From DATNIC01 sp035604635 (GTDB taxonomy: Bacteria > Vulcanimicrobiota > Vulcanimicrobiia > Vulcanimicrobiales > Vulcanimicrobiaceae): 8,204 nucleotides of DNA. Below the pieces are notes generated by a model that saw only the letters and a list, made by a program, of their open reading frames with translations, did no database searches and was not told the DNA's origin. Position numbers and translations under genes: made by a program. Numbering within the stretch: position 1 is the stretch's first letter; the number at the start of each line of letters is the position of its first letter. Positions 1 through 6,267 of this stretch are shown here, piece after piece. The stretch covers positions 1 through 8,204 of the forward strand of contig DATNIC010000025.1 of the NCBI GenBank assembly GCA_035604635.1. Direction: 5' to 3'.

Positions 1-18
1 TCTCTGCGATATTCTTAG
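1..18 (+). other. possible 3' tail of an upstream gene
   Basis: Frame 1 reads five sense codons and then TAG at 16-18, which could be the end of a plus-strand gene lying upstream of the window. Frame 2 stays open to TGA at 47-49, so the choice is not certain. Nothing else in 1-51 looks like a clear promoter, so the importer genes may be transcribed from further upstream. This is a weak call based only on an open frame too short to identify. Confidence 0.15.
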
Positions 19-38
19 ACCGCGGCTTTGTTACTTCC

Positions 39-43
39 GGAGG
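39..43 (+). promoter_or_regulatory. Shine-Dalgarno site for the binding-protein gene
   Basis: GGAGG lies 8 nt before the ATG at 52. It decides the start: an in-frame TTG at 28 would lie upstream of this site and would put acidic and proline residues ahead of the signal peptide. Starting at 52 gives a clean N-terminus with two arginines followed by a hydrophobic core. Confidence 0.8.
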
Positions 44-51
44 TTCTGACT

Positions 52-1215
52 ATGAATCGTCTGCGTACGTCGCTAGCGGTTTTCCTATTAGCAGCGCTTT
101 GCTGCTCCAGCGCGACCGCGGCGGGTCCCGTCAAGATCGGTCTCATTACGACGCTCTCAGGCCCGAATGGGTATACCGGCCAGGATGTCCGGGACGCCTT
201 CTTGCTCGCCGTTGCGCAAGAGGGTGGGAAGCTCGGTGGGGTCCCGGTCAACGTGCTCGTCGAGGACGATGCGCTGCGGCCGGCGACCGGGCGCGAGATC
301 GCCGATCGCTTTCTCCAACAGGAGAAGATAAAAATCTTGACCGGCATCGTCTTCTCGAACGTAATGGGGGCCGTCGTCCCGGACGTCGTGCAGGCGGACG
401 CGATCTTCGTGAGTCCGAATGCCGGCTCGTCCCAGTTCGCAGGGGCCGATTGCAACAAGAACATCTTCGTGGTGTCATTCCAAAACGACGCTGCCAACGT
501 CCCGGCCGGCGTCTACGCCAACGATCACGGTTGGAAGAAGATGGTCCTCATGGCCGCGGACTATGTTGCGGGCCACGACATGGTCACGGGCTTCAAGATC
601 TCGTACAAAGGCCAAGGTCAGGAGATCTATCCGAAGCTGGAGCAGACCGACTTCTCCGCCGAGATCGCGCGCATCCGCGATATCAAGCCGGACGCGCTAT
701 TCTATTTCCTACCGGGCGGCGGAGGGATCAACTTCCTCAAGCAGTACGCGGCTTCGGGCCTGAAGATCCCGGTGATCGTCACGGTCTTTTCGCTCGATCA
801 GCAGACCCTCGCTGCAGTCGGCGATGCCGCAGCCGGGATGTCGGTGATCGGGCACTACGGCGTCGACTTCACCAACCCGCAGAACAAGCAGTTCGTGAAG
901 GCTTTCTTCGATCGCTATCACCGGCTTCCGACGTTCTACGCGGCGGACGGTTACGACACGGCGCACGCGATCGGCAGCGCGCTGCGGGCGGCGCAGGGCG
1001 ACGATTCGAAGCTCGACGTGATCCGCGAGGCATTGCGCAAGGCCGATTTCAAGTCTGTTCGCGGCAACTTCAAGTTCGGTCCCAATCAGTATCCGATCCA
1101 GGACTGGTACTTGATGCAAGTCCAGCCGGGGGCCGACGGAAAACTTGCGATCGTTACGAAGACACGCGTGGTCAAGGACTACGGAGACCCGTTCTCATCC
1201 AAGTGCAAGATGTAA
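52..1215 (+). CDS. ABC transporter periplasmic substrate-binding protein (Liv/HAAT family), probably for an aromatic acid
   Basis: Predicted 387-residue periplasmic binding protein of the branched-chain amino acid type (Peripla_BP_6, LivK-like). Residues 1-24 form a Sec signal peptide: Arg3 and Arg5, a hydrophobic stretch, then an Ala-rich cleavage region around SATAA before GPVKIG. Cys17-Cys18 sit in the hydrophobic part, but the residue before them is Leu, so this is not a good lipobox. The mature protein opens with the family's VKIGLITTLSGP strand and carries the TDFSAEIARIRDIKPDALF segment typical of the second lobe. Cys134 and Cys385 are the only cysteines seen in the mature part and may form a disulfide. 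Two permease and two ATPase genes follow in the same direction, so this is the specificity subunit of that importer. Benzoate or a related aromatic acid is inferred as ligand from the boxCB genes downstream; the sequence does not show the ligand, and amino acids or other carboxylates are not excluded. Confidence 0.92.
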   Translation: MNRLRTSLAVFLLAALCCSSATAAGPVKIGLITTLSGPNGYTGQDVRDAFLLAVAQEGGKLGGVPVNVLVEDDALRPATGREIADRFLQQEKIKILTGIVFSNVMGAVVPDVVQADAIFVSPNAGSSQFAGADCNKNIFVVSFQNDAANVPAGVYANDHGWKKMVLMAADYVAGHDMVTGFKISYKGQGQEIYPKLEQTDFSAEIARIRDIKPDALFYFLPGGGGINFLKQYAASGLKIPVIVTVFSLDQQTLAAVGDAAAGMSVIGHYGVDFTNPQNKQFVKAFFDRYHRLPTFYAADGYDTAHAIGSALRAAQGDDSKLDVIREALRKADFKSVRGNFKFGPNQYPIQDWYLMQVQPGADGKLAIVTKTRVVKDYGDPFSSKCKM

Positions 1216-1230
1216 CGGAGTCTTCGCCTC

Positions 1231-2145
1231 GTGGAGCTTTTCCTTGAGCAGTTGATCAACTCGCTGCAACTGGGCGTGATGCTGTTTTTGCTCGCATCCG
1301 GCTTGACGCTCGTCTTCGGGATCATGAACGTGATCAATCTCGCTCAAGGATCGCTCTACATGATCGGCGCATTCGCAGCCGCGACAGCGGTCGCGCACGG
1401 CGCGCCGTTCGTTATCGCGCTGCTGTTCGGCGCCGCGTGCGGATGCGCAGCGGGCGTTCTGATGGAGATCACGCTCGTGCGCTGGCTCTACGGGCGCGAT
1501 CATCTCGATCAAGTGCTCGTGACGTTCGGGGTCATCTTGTTCGTCAACGAGATCGTCTCGATCGTTTGGGGACGTTCCCCGATTTTCATGTCCGTTCCGG
1601 CGGCACTGAGCGGTTCGGTAAATCTCCTTGGCGTTCCGTATCCGGTATACCGGCTGGTCGTCATTGGGATCGGCTTAGCCGTCGCGGTCGCGCTGTATTT
1701 GCTGATCGGATACACGCGGATCGGCATGCTGGTGCGAGCGGGGGCAACCCACCGCGAGATCGTCGAGGCGCTGGGCGTCGACATCGGACTCCTGTTCACG
1801 TTCGTTTTCGGTCTGGGCGGCTTGCTGGCCGGCCTTGCCGGAGCCGCCGTTGGTCCGCTCTTTGCCGTGAGCGTGGGGATGGGCGAGCAAATCCTGATCC
1901 CAACGTTCGTCGTGATCGTCATCGGCGGCCTCGGATCGGTCCGTGGCGCTTTCATCGCGGCGCTGCTCGTCGCGGCAATCGACACGTTCGGGCGCGCGTA
2001 TATCCCCTCGGCGCTCGAACATCTGTTTTCGGCTTCGACGGCCGACACGCTCGGAGCCGGCTTGAGCGCGGTGTCGATTTACGTCTTCATGGCGGTCGTA
2101 CTGATCTTGCGCCCGCGCGGACTCTTCCCGGTTGCCTCGCGCTAG
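1231..2145 (+). CDS. ABC transporter permease, LivH-type
   Basis: A 304-residue inner-membrane permease, normal length for LivH. It is hydrophobic throughout, with about eight likely membrane segments. The N-terminal half has the LivH hallmark NVINLAQGSLYMIGAF (from residue 33). The cytoplasmic loop RAGATHREIVEALGVD (from residue 169) matches the EAA-type coupling loop that docks on the ATPases. The C-terminal half has the Gly-rich FVVIVIGGLGSVRGAF segment, and the protein ends with LRPRGLFP, common in this family. The start is GTG, supported by GGAG at 1217-1220, 10 nt upstream, and a 15-nt gap after the binding-protein stop. It should pair with the LivM-like permease to form the pore. The substrate is not readable from the permease itself. 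Confidence 0.93.
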   Translation: MELFLEQLINSLQLGVMLFLLASGLTLVFGIMNVINLAQGSLYMIGAFAAATAVAHGAPFVIALLFGAACGCAAGVLMEITLVRWLYGRDHLDQVLVTFGVILFVNEIVSIVWGRSPIFMSVPAALSGSVNLLGVPYPVYRLVVIGIGLAVAVALYLLIGYTRIGMLVRAGATHREIVEALGVDIGLLFTFVFGLGGLLAGLAGAAVGPLFAVSVGMGEQILIPTFVVIVIGGLGSVRGAFIAALLVAAIDTFGRAYIPSALEHLFSASTADTLGAGLSAVSIYVFMAVVLILRPRGLFPVASR

Positions 2146-3061
2146 ACTCGCCCTCGCGCTTACCGCGCTCGTCCTCGTTCTTCTGCCCGTTGCCGCGAAC
2201 GTCGCGAGCCAGCCGTTTTGGATCACCGTCGCAACCCGTGTCGTCATCTATGCGCTCGCCGTAGCAGCGCTGGACTTCATCGTCGGATACGGCGGGATGC
2301 TCAGCTTGGGTCATGCCGCGTTCTTCGCCATCGGAGCCTACACGGTCGCGTTCGCTGCAAAAAACGGTTTACACGCGGCGGGACTGAACTGGCTGCTCGC
2401 CGTCGTCATCGCGGGCCTCTTCGCCGCGGGGATCGGGGCCGTATCGGTCCGGACATCGGGGATTTTTTTTATTATGATCACCCTGGCGTTTGCGCAGATG
2501 ATCTACTACTTAGTCAACGGCATCAAACCGCTCGGTGGGGACGACGGTCTACCGATGACGGCACGCGACGTGTTGCCGGGAATCGATCTCGCAAACCCCA
2601 CGATCTTCTATTTCGTCGCGTTATTCTTCTTAGCGGCATTCGTCTTGTTTTCGCAGCGCGCCATTCGCGCACGGTTCGGGACGGTCGTGCGTGCGGCGAT
2701 GCAAAACGAGCGCCGGGTCGCGGCGCTCGGCTTCAATGTTCATCGGTACCGCTGGGCTGCGTTCGCAATCTCCGGCGCCGTGACGGGCCTGGCGGGCGCG
2801 CTGTTCGGCGACTTCCAACGCATCGCGAGTCCCGATTCCGCGAACTGGCTGCAATCGGGCGATCTGCTCGTCATGCTGATCCTTGGCGGCGCAGGCACGT
2901 TGCTGGGCCCAATCTTCGGCGCTGCAGCATTCCTCGTATTGCAGACGGTTCTCATCGGGTTGACCGAGCATTGGATGATCGTCCTCGGTCCGATTTTGAT
3001 TTTCGTCGTCTGGGCCGGCAAGCGTGGGCTTGCGGGACTGATCGCAGGCGACGATGTCTGA
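2132..3061 (+). CDS. ABC transporter permease, LivM-type
   Basis: A 309-residue inner-membrane permease, partner of the LivH-like protein. The first membrane segment (about residues 5-24) follows a short basic MPRAR stretch. The LivM signature GYGGMLSLGHAAFFAIGAYT begins at residue 52. The ATPase-coupling loop NERRVAALGFNVHRYRWAAF starts at residue 192, and ILGGAGTLLGPIFGAA near the C-terminus is also standard for LivM. The start is a TTG that overlaps the end of the preceding gene by 14 nt. The same frame has a stop at 2102-2104, and no other conventional start precedes the first membrane helix, so TTG at 2132 is the only sensible choice. Translation is probably coupled to the upstream permease, because no good ribosome site is visible. 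A run of eight T at 2463-2470 lies in frame and encodes part of GIFFIM, with no sign of a frameshift. Confidence 0.92.
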   Translation: MPRARLALALTALVLVLLPVAANVASQPFWITVATRVVIYALAVAALDFIVGYGGMLSLGHAAFFAIGAYTVAFAAKNGLHAAGLNWLLAVVIAGLFAAGIGAVSVRTSGIFFIMITLAFAQMIYYLVNGIKPLGGDDGLPMTARDVLPGIDLANPTIFYFVALFFLAAFVLFSQRAIRARFGTVVRAAMQNERRVAALGFNVHRYRWAAFAISGAVTGLAGALFGDFQRIASPDSANWLQSGDLLVMLILGGAGTLLGPIFGAAAFLVLQTVLIGLTEHWMIVLGPILIFVVWAGKRGLAGLIAGDDV

Positions 3062-3803
3062 GACGATGCTGGGAACGCACGGTCTTTCGAAATCGTTCGG
3101 TGCCTTACGGGTGACTGACGACGTCTCGCTTGCCGTTGCGGAGAACGAGCTGCATGCGATCATCGGTCCCAACGGTGCCGGCAAGACGACCCTCCTAGCG
3201 CAGTTGTTCGGTGAAGTGTCGCCCGATCGCGGGACGATCGAATTCGCAGGGCACGACATCACCCGCCGGCCGCCGTACGAACGTGCACGGATGGGGATCG
3301 CGAGGAGCTTCCAAATCACGACGCTTTGCGCCGACTTCACGGCCGAAGACAACGTGGCGCTTGCCGTCCAAGCCCGTGAGCCGCACGGTTTCGCCTTCTG
3401 GCGTCCCACCAGAACCGATGCTGCACTGCGGGAACCGGCGCGGGAACTGCTCGGGCGCGTCGGTCTCGGCGCTCGCGCGGCCTTGCCCTCTCGCGTGCTC
3501 TCGCACGGCGAGCACCGTCAGCTCGAGATCGCCGTCGCGCTTGCGCTCGAGCCGCGCGTTCTCTTGCTCGACGAGCCGCTGGCCGGCGTCGGGATCGAAG
3601 AGTCGCGTGGATTGGTTCAGATTCTGCAAGCACTCAAGGGGACGATGACGATCGTGCTGGTCGAGCACGACGTCGGCGCGGTCGAGGCGCTTGCCGATCG
3701 CGTCACCGTGCTCGACGGAGGCCGCGCGATTGCGACCGGGACGTTTGCCCAGATTCGAAGTGACGCCGCGGTGCGACGCGCCTACCTCGGAGACGCCGAG
3801 TGA
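3054..3803 (+). CDS. ABC transporter ATP-binding protein, LivG-type
   Basis: A 249-residue cytoplasmic ATPase. Walker A is GPNGAGKTT at 38-46, the Q-loop glutamine is Gln87 (RSFQIT), the signature is LSHGEHRQLEI at 149-159, Walker B is VLLLDEP at 169-175, and the switch histidine is His205 (VEHD). The LSHG form of the signature, in place of LSGGQ, is usual in LivG/UrtD-like proteins and not a defect. The insert between Q-loop and signature (AREPHGFAFWRPTRTD) is also typical of LivG. The ATG overlaps the LivM-like stop by 8 nt, and the 3' end overlaps the LivF-like start by 4 nt. All catalytic residues are present, so this subunit is expected to hydrolyse ATP in the heterodimeric motor of the importer. 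Confidence 0.95.
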   Translation: MSETMLGTHGLSKSFGALRVTDDVSLAVAENELHAIIGPNGAGKTTLLAQLFGEVSPDRGTIEFAGHDITRRPPYERARMGIARSFQITTLCADFTAEDNVALAVQAREPHGFAFWRPTRTDAALREPARELLGRVGLGARAALPSRVLSHGEHRQLEIAVALALEPRVLLLDEPLAGVGIEESRGLVQILQALKGTMTIVLVEHDVGAVEALADRVTVLDGGRAIATGTFAQIRSDAAVRRAYLGDAE

Positions 3804-4510
3804 GACCATTGTTGCGTTTCGAGGACGTCGACGCGTACTACGGCCCGAGCCAAGCGCTCTTCCGGATGACGCTGCAGGTCGGCGAAGGTGAGGTCGTCGC
3901 GCTGATGGGCCGCAATGGAATGGGGAAAACGACGACGGTGCACACGATCGTCGGGCTCGTCCGCGCGCGCAGCGGTGCGCTGGAATTCGCGGGGACGGAT
4001 ATCGCGCATAAACCGTCGCATCGCATTGCGCGGCTCGGGATCGGCCTCGTCCCCGAAGGGCGCTTGGTTTTTCCGACGCTGACGGTCCGAGAGAATCTCA
4101 TCGCGACGAGCGCGAACTACGGCGGCTACGCGCAGCCATGGACCCTCGAGCGCGTCTACGCGCTTTTCCCGCGACTCGCCCAGCGCGAGCGCAGCGTCGC
4201 GATGAATCTCTCCGGCGGAGAACAGCAGATGCTCGCGATCGGACGCGCGCTGATGCTGAGTCCGCGCCTGCTGCTGCTCGATGAAGCGACCGAGGGCCTC
4301 GCGCCGCTTGTCCGCGCCGACATCCGCGCGGCGCTTGCGCAACTGAAAGCGGAGGGCCAGACGCTCGTGATCGTCGACAAGAGCCTCGAAGAATTGACCC
4401 CGCTCGCCGACCGCGTCGTCGTAATGGAGAAGGGGCGTGCCGTTTGGGAAGGGGTCCCGGCCGAACTCCTCGCCGACGCGCACAAGCGGACGCGCCTACT
4501 GGGACTCTAG
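3800..4510 (+). CDS. ABC transporter ATP-binding protein, LivF-type
   Basis: A 236-residue cytoplasmic ATPase, the second motor subunit. Walker A is GRNGMGKTT at 37-45; the LivF marker LVPEGRLVFPTLTVRENL is at 83-100; the signature LSGGEQQML is at 137-145; Walker B LLLLDEATEGLAP is at 157-169. The switch-region position, His in LivG and usually Gln in LivF (VEQN), is Lys194 here (VIVDKSLEE, 190-198). A VDK form occurs in some LivF-like proteins as far as I recall, so this is more likely a subgroup trait than damage. The start is GTG, with its last three bases shared with the LivG-like stop (GTGA), a classic coupling overlap. It is the last gene of the importer operon; a short non-coding region follows before boxC. 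Confidence 0.94.
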   Translation: MRPLLRFEDVDAYYGPSQALFRMTLQVGEGEVVALMGRNGMGKTTTVHTIVGLVRARSGALEFAGTDIAHKPSHRIARLGIGLVPEGRLVFPTLTVRENLIATSANYGGYAQPWTLERVYALFPRLAQRERSVAMNLSGGEQQMLAIGRALMLSPRLLLLDEATEGLAPLVRADIRAALAQLKAEGQTLVIVDKSLEELTPLADRVVVMEKGRAVWEGVPAELLADAHKRTRLLGL

Positions 4511-4513
4511 GCT

Positions 4514-4538
4514 GCACTATAATTCTGCAACATAGTGC
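4514..4538. repeat. inverted repeat 1 (7-bp arms)
   Basis: GCACTAT at 4514-4520 and ATAGTGC at 4532-4538 are exact reverse complements separated by 11 nt. There is no T-run after the right arm, so it is not a rho-independent terminator for the importer operon. The left arm overlaps the TATAAT box. Confidence 0.7.
4518..4523 (+). promoter_or_regulatory. candidate -10 box (TATAAT)
   Basis: Perfect match to the sigma-70 -10 consensus, embedded between two TGCA elements. Transcription would begin near 4530, leaving a leader of about 70 nt before boxC. The expected -35 zone falls in the end of the LivF-like gene and shows no good TTGACA match, so an activator or an extended contact may be needed. 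A second, weaker option is TTGCTG at 4539-4544 with TAAACT at 4562-4567, spaced by 17 nt. Confidence 0.45.
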
Positions 4539-4555
4539 TTGCTGCGGTGCAGAAT
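4522..4555. repeat. inverted repeat 2 (8-bp arms)
   Basis: ATTCTGCA at 4522-4529 and TGCAGAAT at 4548-4555 are exact reverse complements separated by 18 nt. The arms alternate with those of inverted repeat 1, so each repeat has one arm inside the loop of the other. Each arm contains one of the TGCA tetramers. Confidence 0.7.
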
Positions 4556-4588
4556 ATGCATTAAACTACACAGACACCGCACCGCTCC

Positions 4589-4594
4589 AGGAGG
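4589..4594 (+). promoter_or_regulatory. Shine-Dalgarno site for boxC
   Basis: AGGAGG lies 5 nt before the ATG at 4600. It fixes the boxC start even though the reading frame stays open far upstream into the LivF-like gene. Confidence 0.85.
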
Positions 4595-4599
4595 TCGGC

Positions 4600-6267
4600 A
4601 TGGCCATTGTCGATTCCCAGGCTGCCCATCCTCCCGTTGATTTTCAGACGTCGCCCGGGCGCTACCGGCACTGGCGGCTGAACACCGACGGGGCGGTCGC
4701 GACCCTCGCGCTCGCGGTCGACGAGAACGCAGGTCTGCGCCCCGGCTACAAGCTGAAACTCAACTCCTACGATCTCGGTGTCGACATCGAGCTGCATGAC
4801 GCGCTGAACCGGATCCGGTTCGAGCATCCCGCGGTTGCGTGCGTCGTCGTGACGAGCGCGTACGAGCGTGTCTTCTCGGCGGGCGCGAATATCTACATGC
4901 TCGGTCAATCCTCGCACGGATGGAAAGTGAACTTCTGCAAGTTCACCAACGAGACGCGCAACGGGATGGAAGACTCCAGCCGCGACGGATTGCACTTCAT
5001 CGCGGCGATCAACGGTGTCTGCGCGGGCGGCGGCTACGAGCTCGCGCTTGCCTGCGATGAGATCCTGATGGTCGACGATCGGTCGACCGCGGTCAGCTTG
5101 CCCGAAGTCCCCTTGCTGGGCGTGCTGCCGGGGACCGGCGGACTGACGCGCGTCGTCGACAAGCGAAGGGTCCGCAGAGACATCGCCGATCTGTTTTGCA
5201 CTAATGCCGACGGCGTCCGCGCGCAGCGCGCCAAAGCTTGGGGGCTCGTCGACGCGATCGCGCCGCCGTCAGAGTTTTCCGAGCTCGTCCGCGCGCGGTC
5301 GGCGGCCGCCGTCGTGACGTCGCAACGCGATGCGCCGGCCCGGGGGATTACGCTGCGTGCGCTCGAGCGCAGCGCTTCCGGCGACGACCTGCGCTACCGG
5401 CACGTCCGCGTGAAGCTCGACCGCGCAGCGCGCTGCGCGACGCTCACGGTGCTCGGGCCGCGCGACGCGCAGCCCGCGAGAGTCGAAGAGATCGTCGCGC
5501 TCGGCGATGCCTGGTGGCCGCTGGCTATGGCACGCGAACTCGATGACGCGATCCTCCGGCTGCGCAGCAACGAGACCGATCTCGGTGTGATCGTGATCAA
5601 GACCGAAGGTGATGCGCAGGCCGTCCTTGCGATCGGCCGTACTCTGCATGACGAGCGCGCGCACTGGCTCGTCCGCGAAACGGTCGGTTTGCTGCGACGA
5701 ACGTTTGCGCGTCTCGACGTGACCTCGCGCAGCCTCTATGCATTGATCGAGCCGGGCTCGTGCTTTGCGGGGCCGCTCTTGGAGCTTGCGCTCGCGGCGG
5801 ATCGCGCGTACATGCTCGCCGGCGAAGACGACGCTGCGCCCGCGATCGTGCTCGACGAAACGAACTTCGAGTGCTTTCCGGCCCCGAATGGCAGAAGCCG
5901 GCTTGCGACGCGCTTCAACGACGATGTGGAAGCGCTGATGCGGCTGCGGTCCGCCGCGCATCGAACGCTGCGGGCGGGTGAAGCGCTCGAACTGGGCTTG
6001 GCGACCGTGACGCCCGATGAGCTCGATTGGGACGACGAGATTCGTTTGGCGATCGAAGAGCGAGCCGCGCTTTCGCCCGATGCCCTGACGGGTCTCGAAG
6101 CCAGCTTGCGCTTTCCGGGGCCGGAGACGCTGTGGACCAAGATCTTCGGCCGGCTTTCGGCGTGGCAAAATTGGGTCTTCATCCGTCCGAACGCGACGGG
6201 CGAGCGCGGCGCGCTCAAGCTGTTCGGGACCGGCTCCAAACCGCATTTCGATTGGGAGAGAGTATAG
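4600..6267 (+). CDS. boxC: 2,3-epoxybenzoyl-CoA dihydrolase (benzoyl-CoA-dihydrodiol lyase), BoxC
   Basis: A 555-residue cytoplasmic enzyme, the usual BoxC length, made of two crotonase-fold regions. BoxC (EC 4.1.2.44) converts 2,3-epoxybenzoyl-CoA and water to 3,4-didehydroadipyl-CoA semialdehyde and formate, so ring cleavage needs no further oxygen. The N-terminal half holds the active-site signatures: FSAGANIYML from residue 92, FCKFTNETRNG from 112, CAGGGYELALACDE from 141 and LPEVPLLGVLPGTGG from 167. Cys113, Glu147 and Glu169 are present; they correspond, as far as I recall, to the Cys and two Glu proposed as catalytic in the Burkholderia xenovorans BoxC structure. The second half is a degenerate crotonase region ending in the strongly conserved FGRLSAWQNWVFIRPNA segment. 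It is first gene of the boxCB unit, behind a probable operator/promoter, and its TAG stop shares a G with the boxB GTG start. Substrate assignment follows from family identity. Confidence 0.97.
   Translation: MAIVDSQAAHPPVDFQTSPGRYRHWRLNTDGAVATLALAVDENAGLRPGYKLKLNSYDLGVDIELHDALNRIRFEHPAVACVVVTSAYERVFSAGANIYMLGQSSHGWKVNFCKFTNETRNGMEDSSRDGLHFIAAINGVCAGGGYELALACDEILMVDDRSTAVSLPEVPLLGVLPGTGGLTRVVDKRRVRRDIADLFCTNADGVRAQRAKAWGLVDAIAPPSEFSELVRARSAAAVVTSQRDAPARGITLRALERSASGDDLRYRHVRVKLDRAARCATLTVLGPRDAQPARVEEIVALGDAWWPLAMARELDDAILRLRSNETDLGVIVIKTEGDAQAVLAIGRTLHDERAHWLVRETVGLLRRTFARLDVTSRSLYALIEPGSCFAGPLLELALAADRAYMLAGEDDAAPAIVLDETNFECFPAPNGRSRLATRFNDDVEALMRLRSAAHRTLRAGEALELGLATVTPDELDWDDEIRLAIEERAALSPDALTGLEASLRFPGPETLWTKIFGRLSAWQNWVFIRPNATGERGALKLFGTGSKPHFDWERV
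6255..6258 (+). promoter_or_regulatory. Shine-Dalgarno site for boxB, inside boxC
   Basis: GGAG within a purine-rich stretch at 6254-6262 lies 8 nt before the GTG at 6267. It supports this GTG over in-frame starts further upstream inside boxC. Confidence 0.7.

Larger units (their letters stand above)
4511..4599 (+). promoter_or_regulatory. operator/promoter region of boxCB
   Basis: This 89-nt gap is clearly richer in A/T than the genes around it. It holds four TGCA tetramers (4513-4516, 4526-4529, 4548-4551, 4557-4560), two interleaved perfect inverted repeats, and a perfect TATAAT. BzdR and BoxR are XRE-family repressors of benzoyl-CoA pathways with an N-terminal HTH and a shikimate-kinase-like domain that senses benzoyl-CoA. 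BzdR in Azoarcus is known to bind TGCA repeats. A BoxR-like repressor acting here is therefore a reasonable inference, but no regulator gene lies in the window, and the spacings here (9 and 5 nt) differ from the 6 nt I recall for BzdR. Confidence 0.6.

Noticed and set aside
28..51. Earlier TTG start at 28 for the binding-protein gene
   Set aside because: It would sit ahead of the GGAGG ribosome site at 39-43 and spoil the signal peptide N-terminus. ATG at 52 is well spaced from that site.
2463..2470. Run of eight T in the LivM-like gene as a phase-variation or slippage site
   Set aside because: It encodes GIFFIM in a conserved membrane segment and the frame is intact. Such runs occur by chance over Ile/Phe codons, and nothing else suggests programmed slippage.
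3501..3533. LivG-like signature LSHGE as a degraded ABC motif
   Set aside because: LSHG and LAYG variants are normal in LivG/UrtD-type ATPases, and all other catalytic motifs are intact.
4514..4538. Inverted repeat as a rho-independent terminator for the importer operon
   Set aside because: The stem has only 7 bp with A/T-rich pairs, the loop is 11 nt and no T-run follows.
4444..4599. Longer boxC starting at ATG 4444 inside the LivF-like gene
   Set aside because: The added residues do not resemble a BoxC N-terminus, and AGGAGG sits 5 nt before ATG 4600, which gives the normal family length.
5269..6246. Long open frame on the minus strand opposite boxC, and other long antisense or out-of-frame openings across the window
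   Set aside because: High GC leaves many shadow frames open. Their translations are rich in Arg, Ala and Pro, show no family motifs, and lie over genes with clear conserved motifs.
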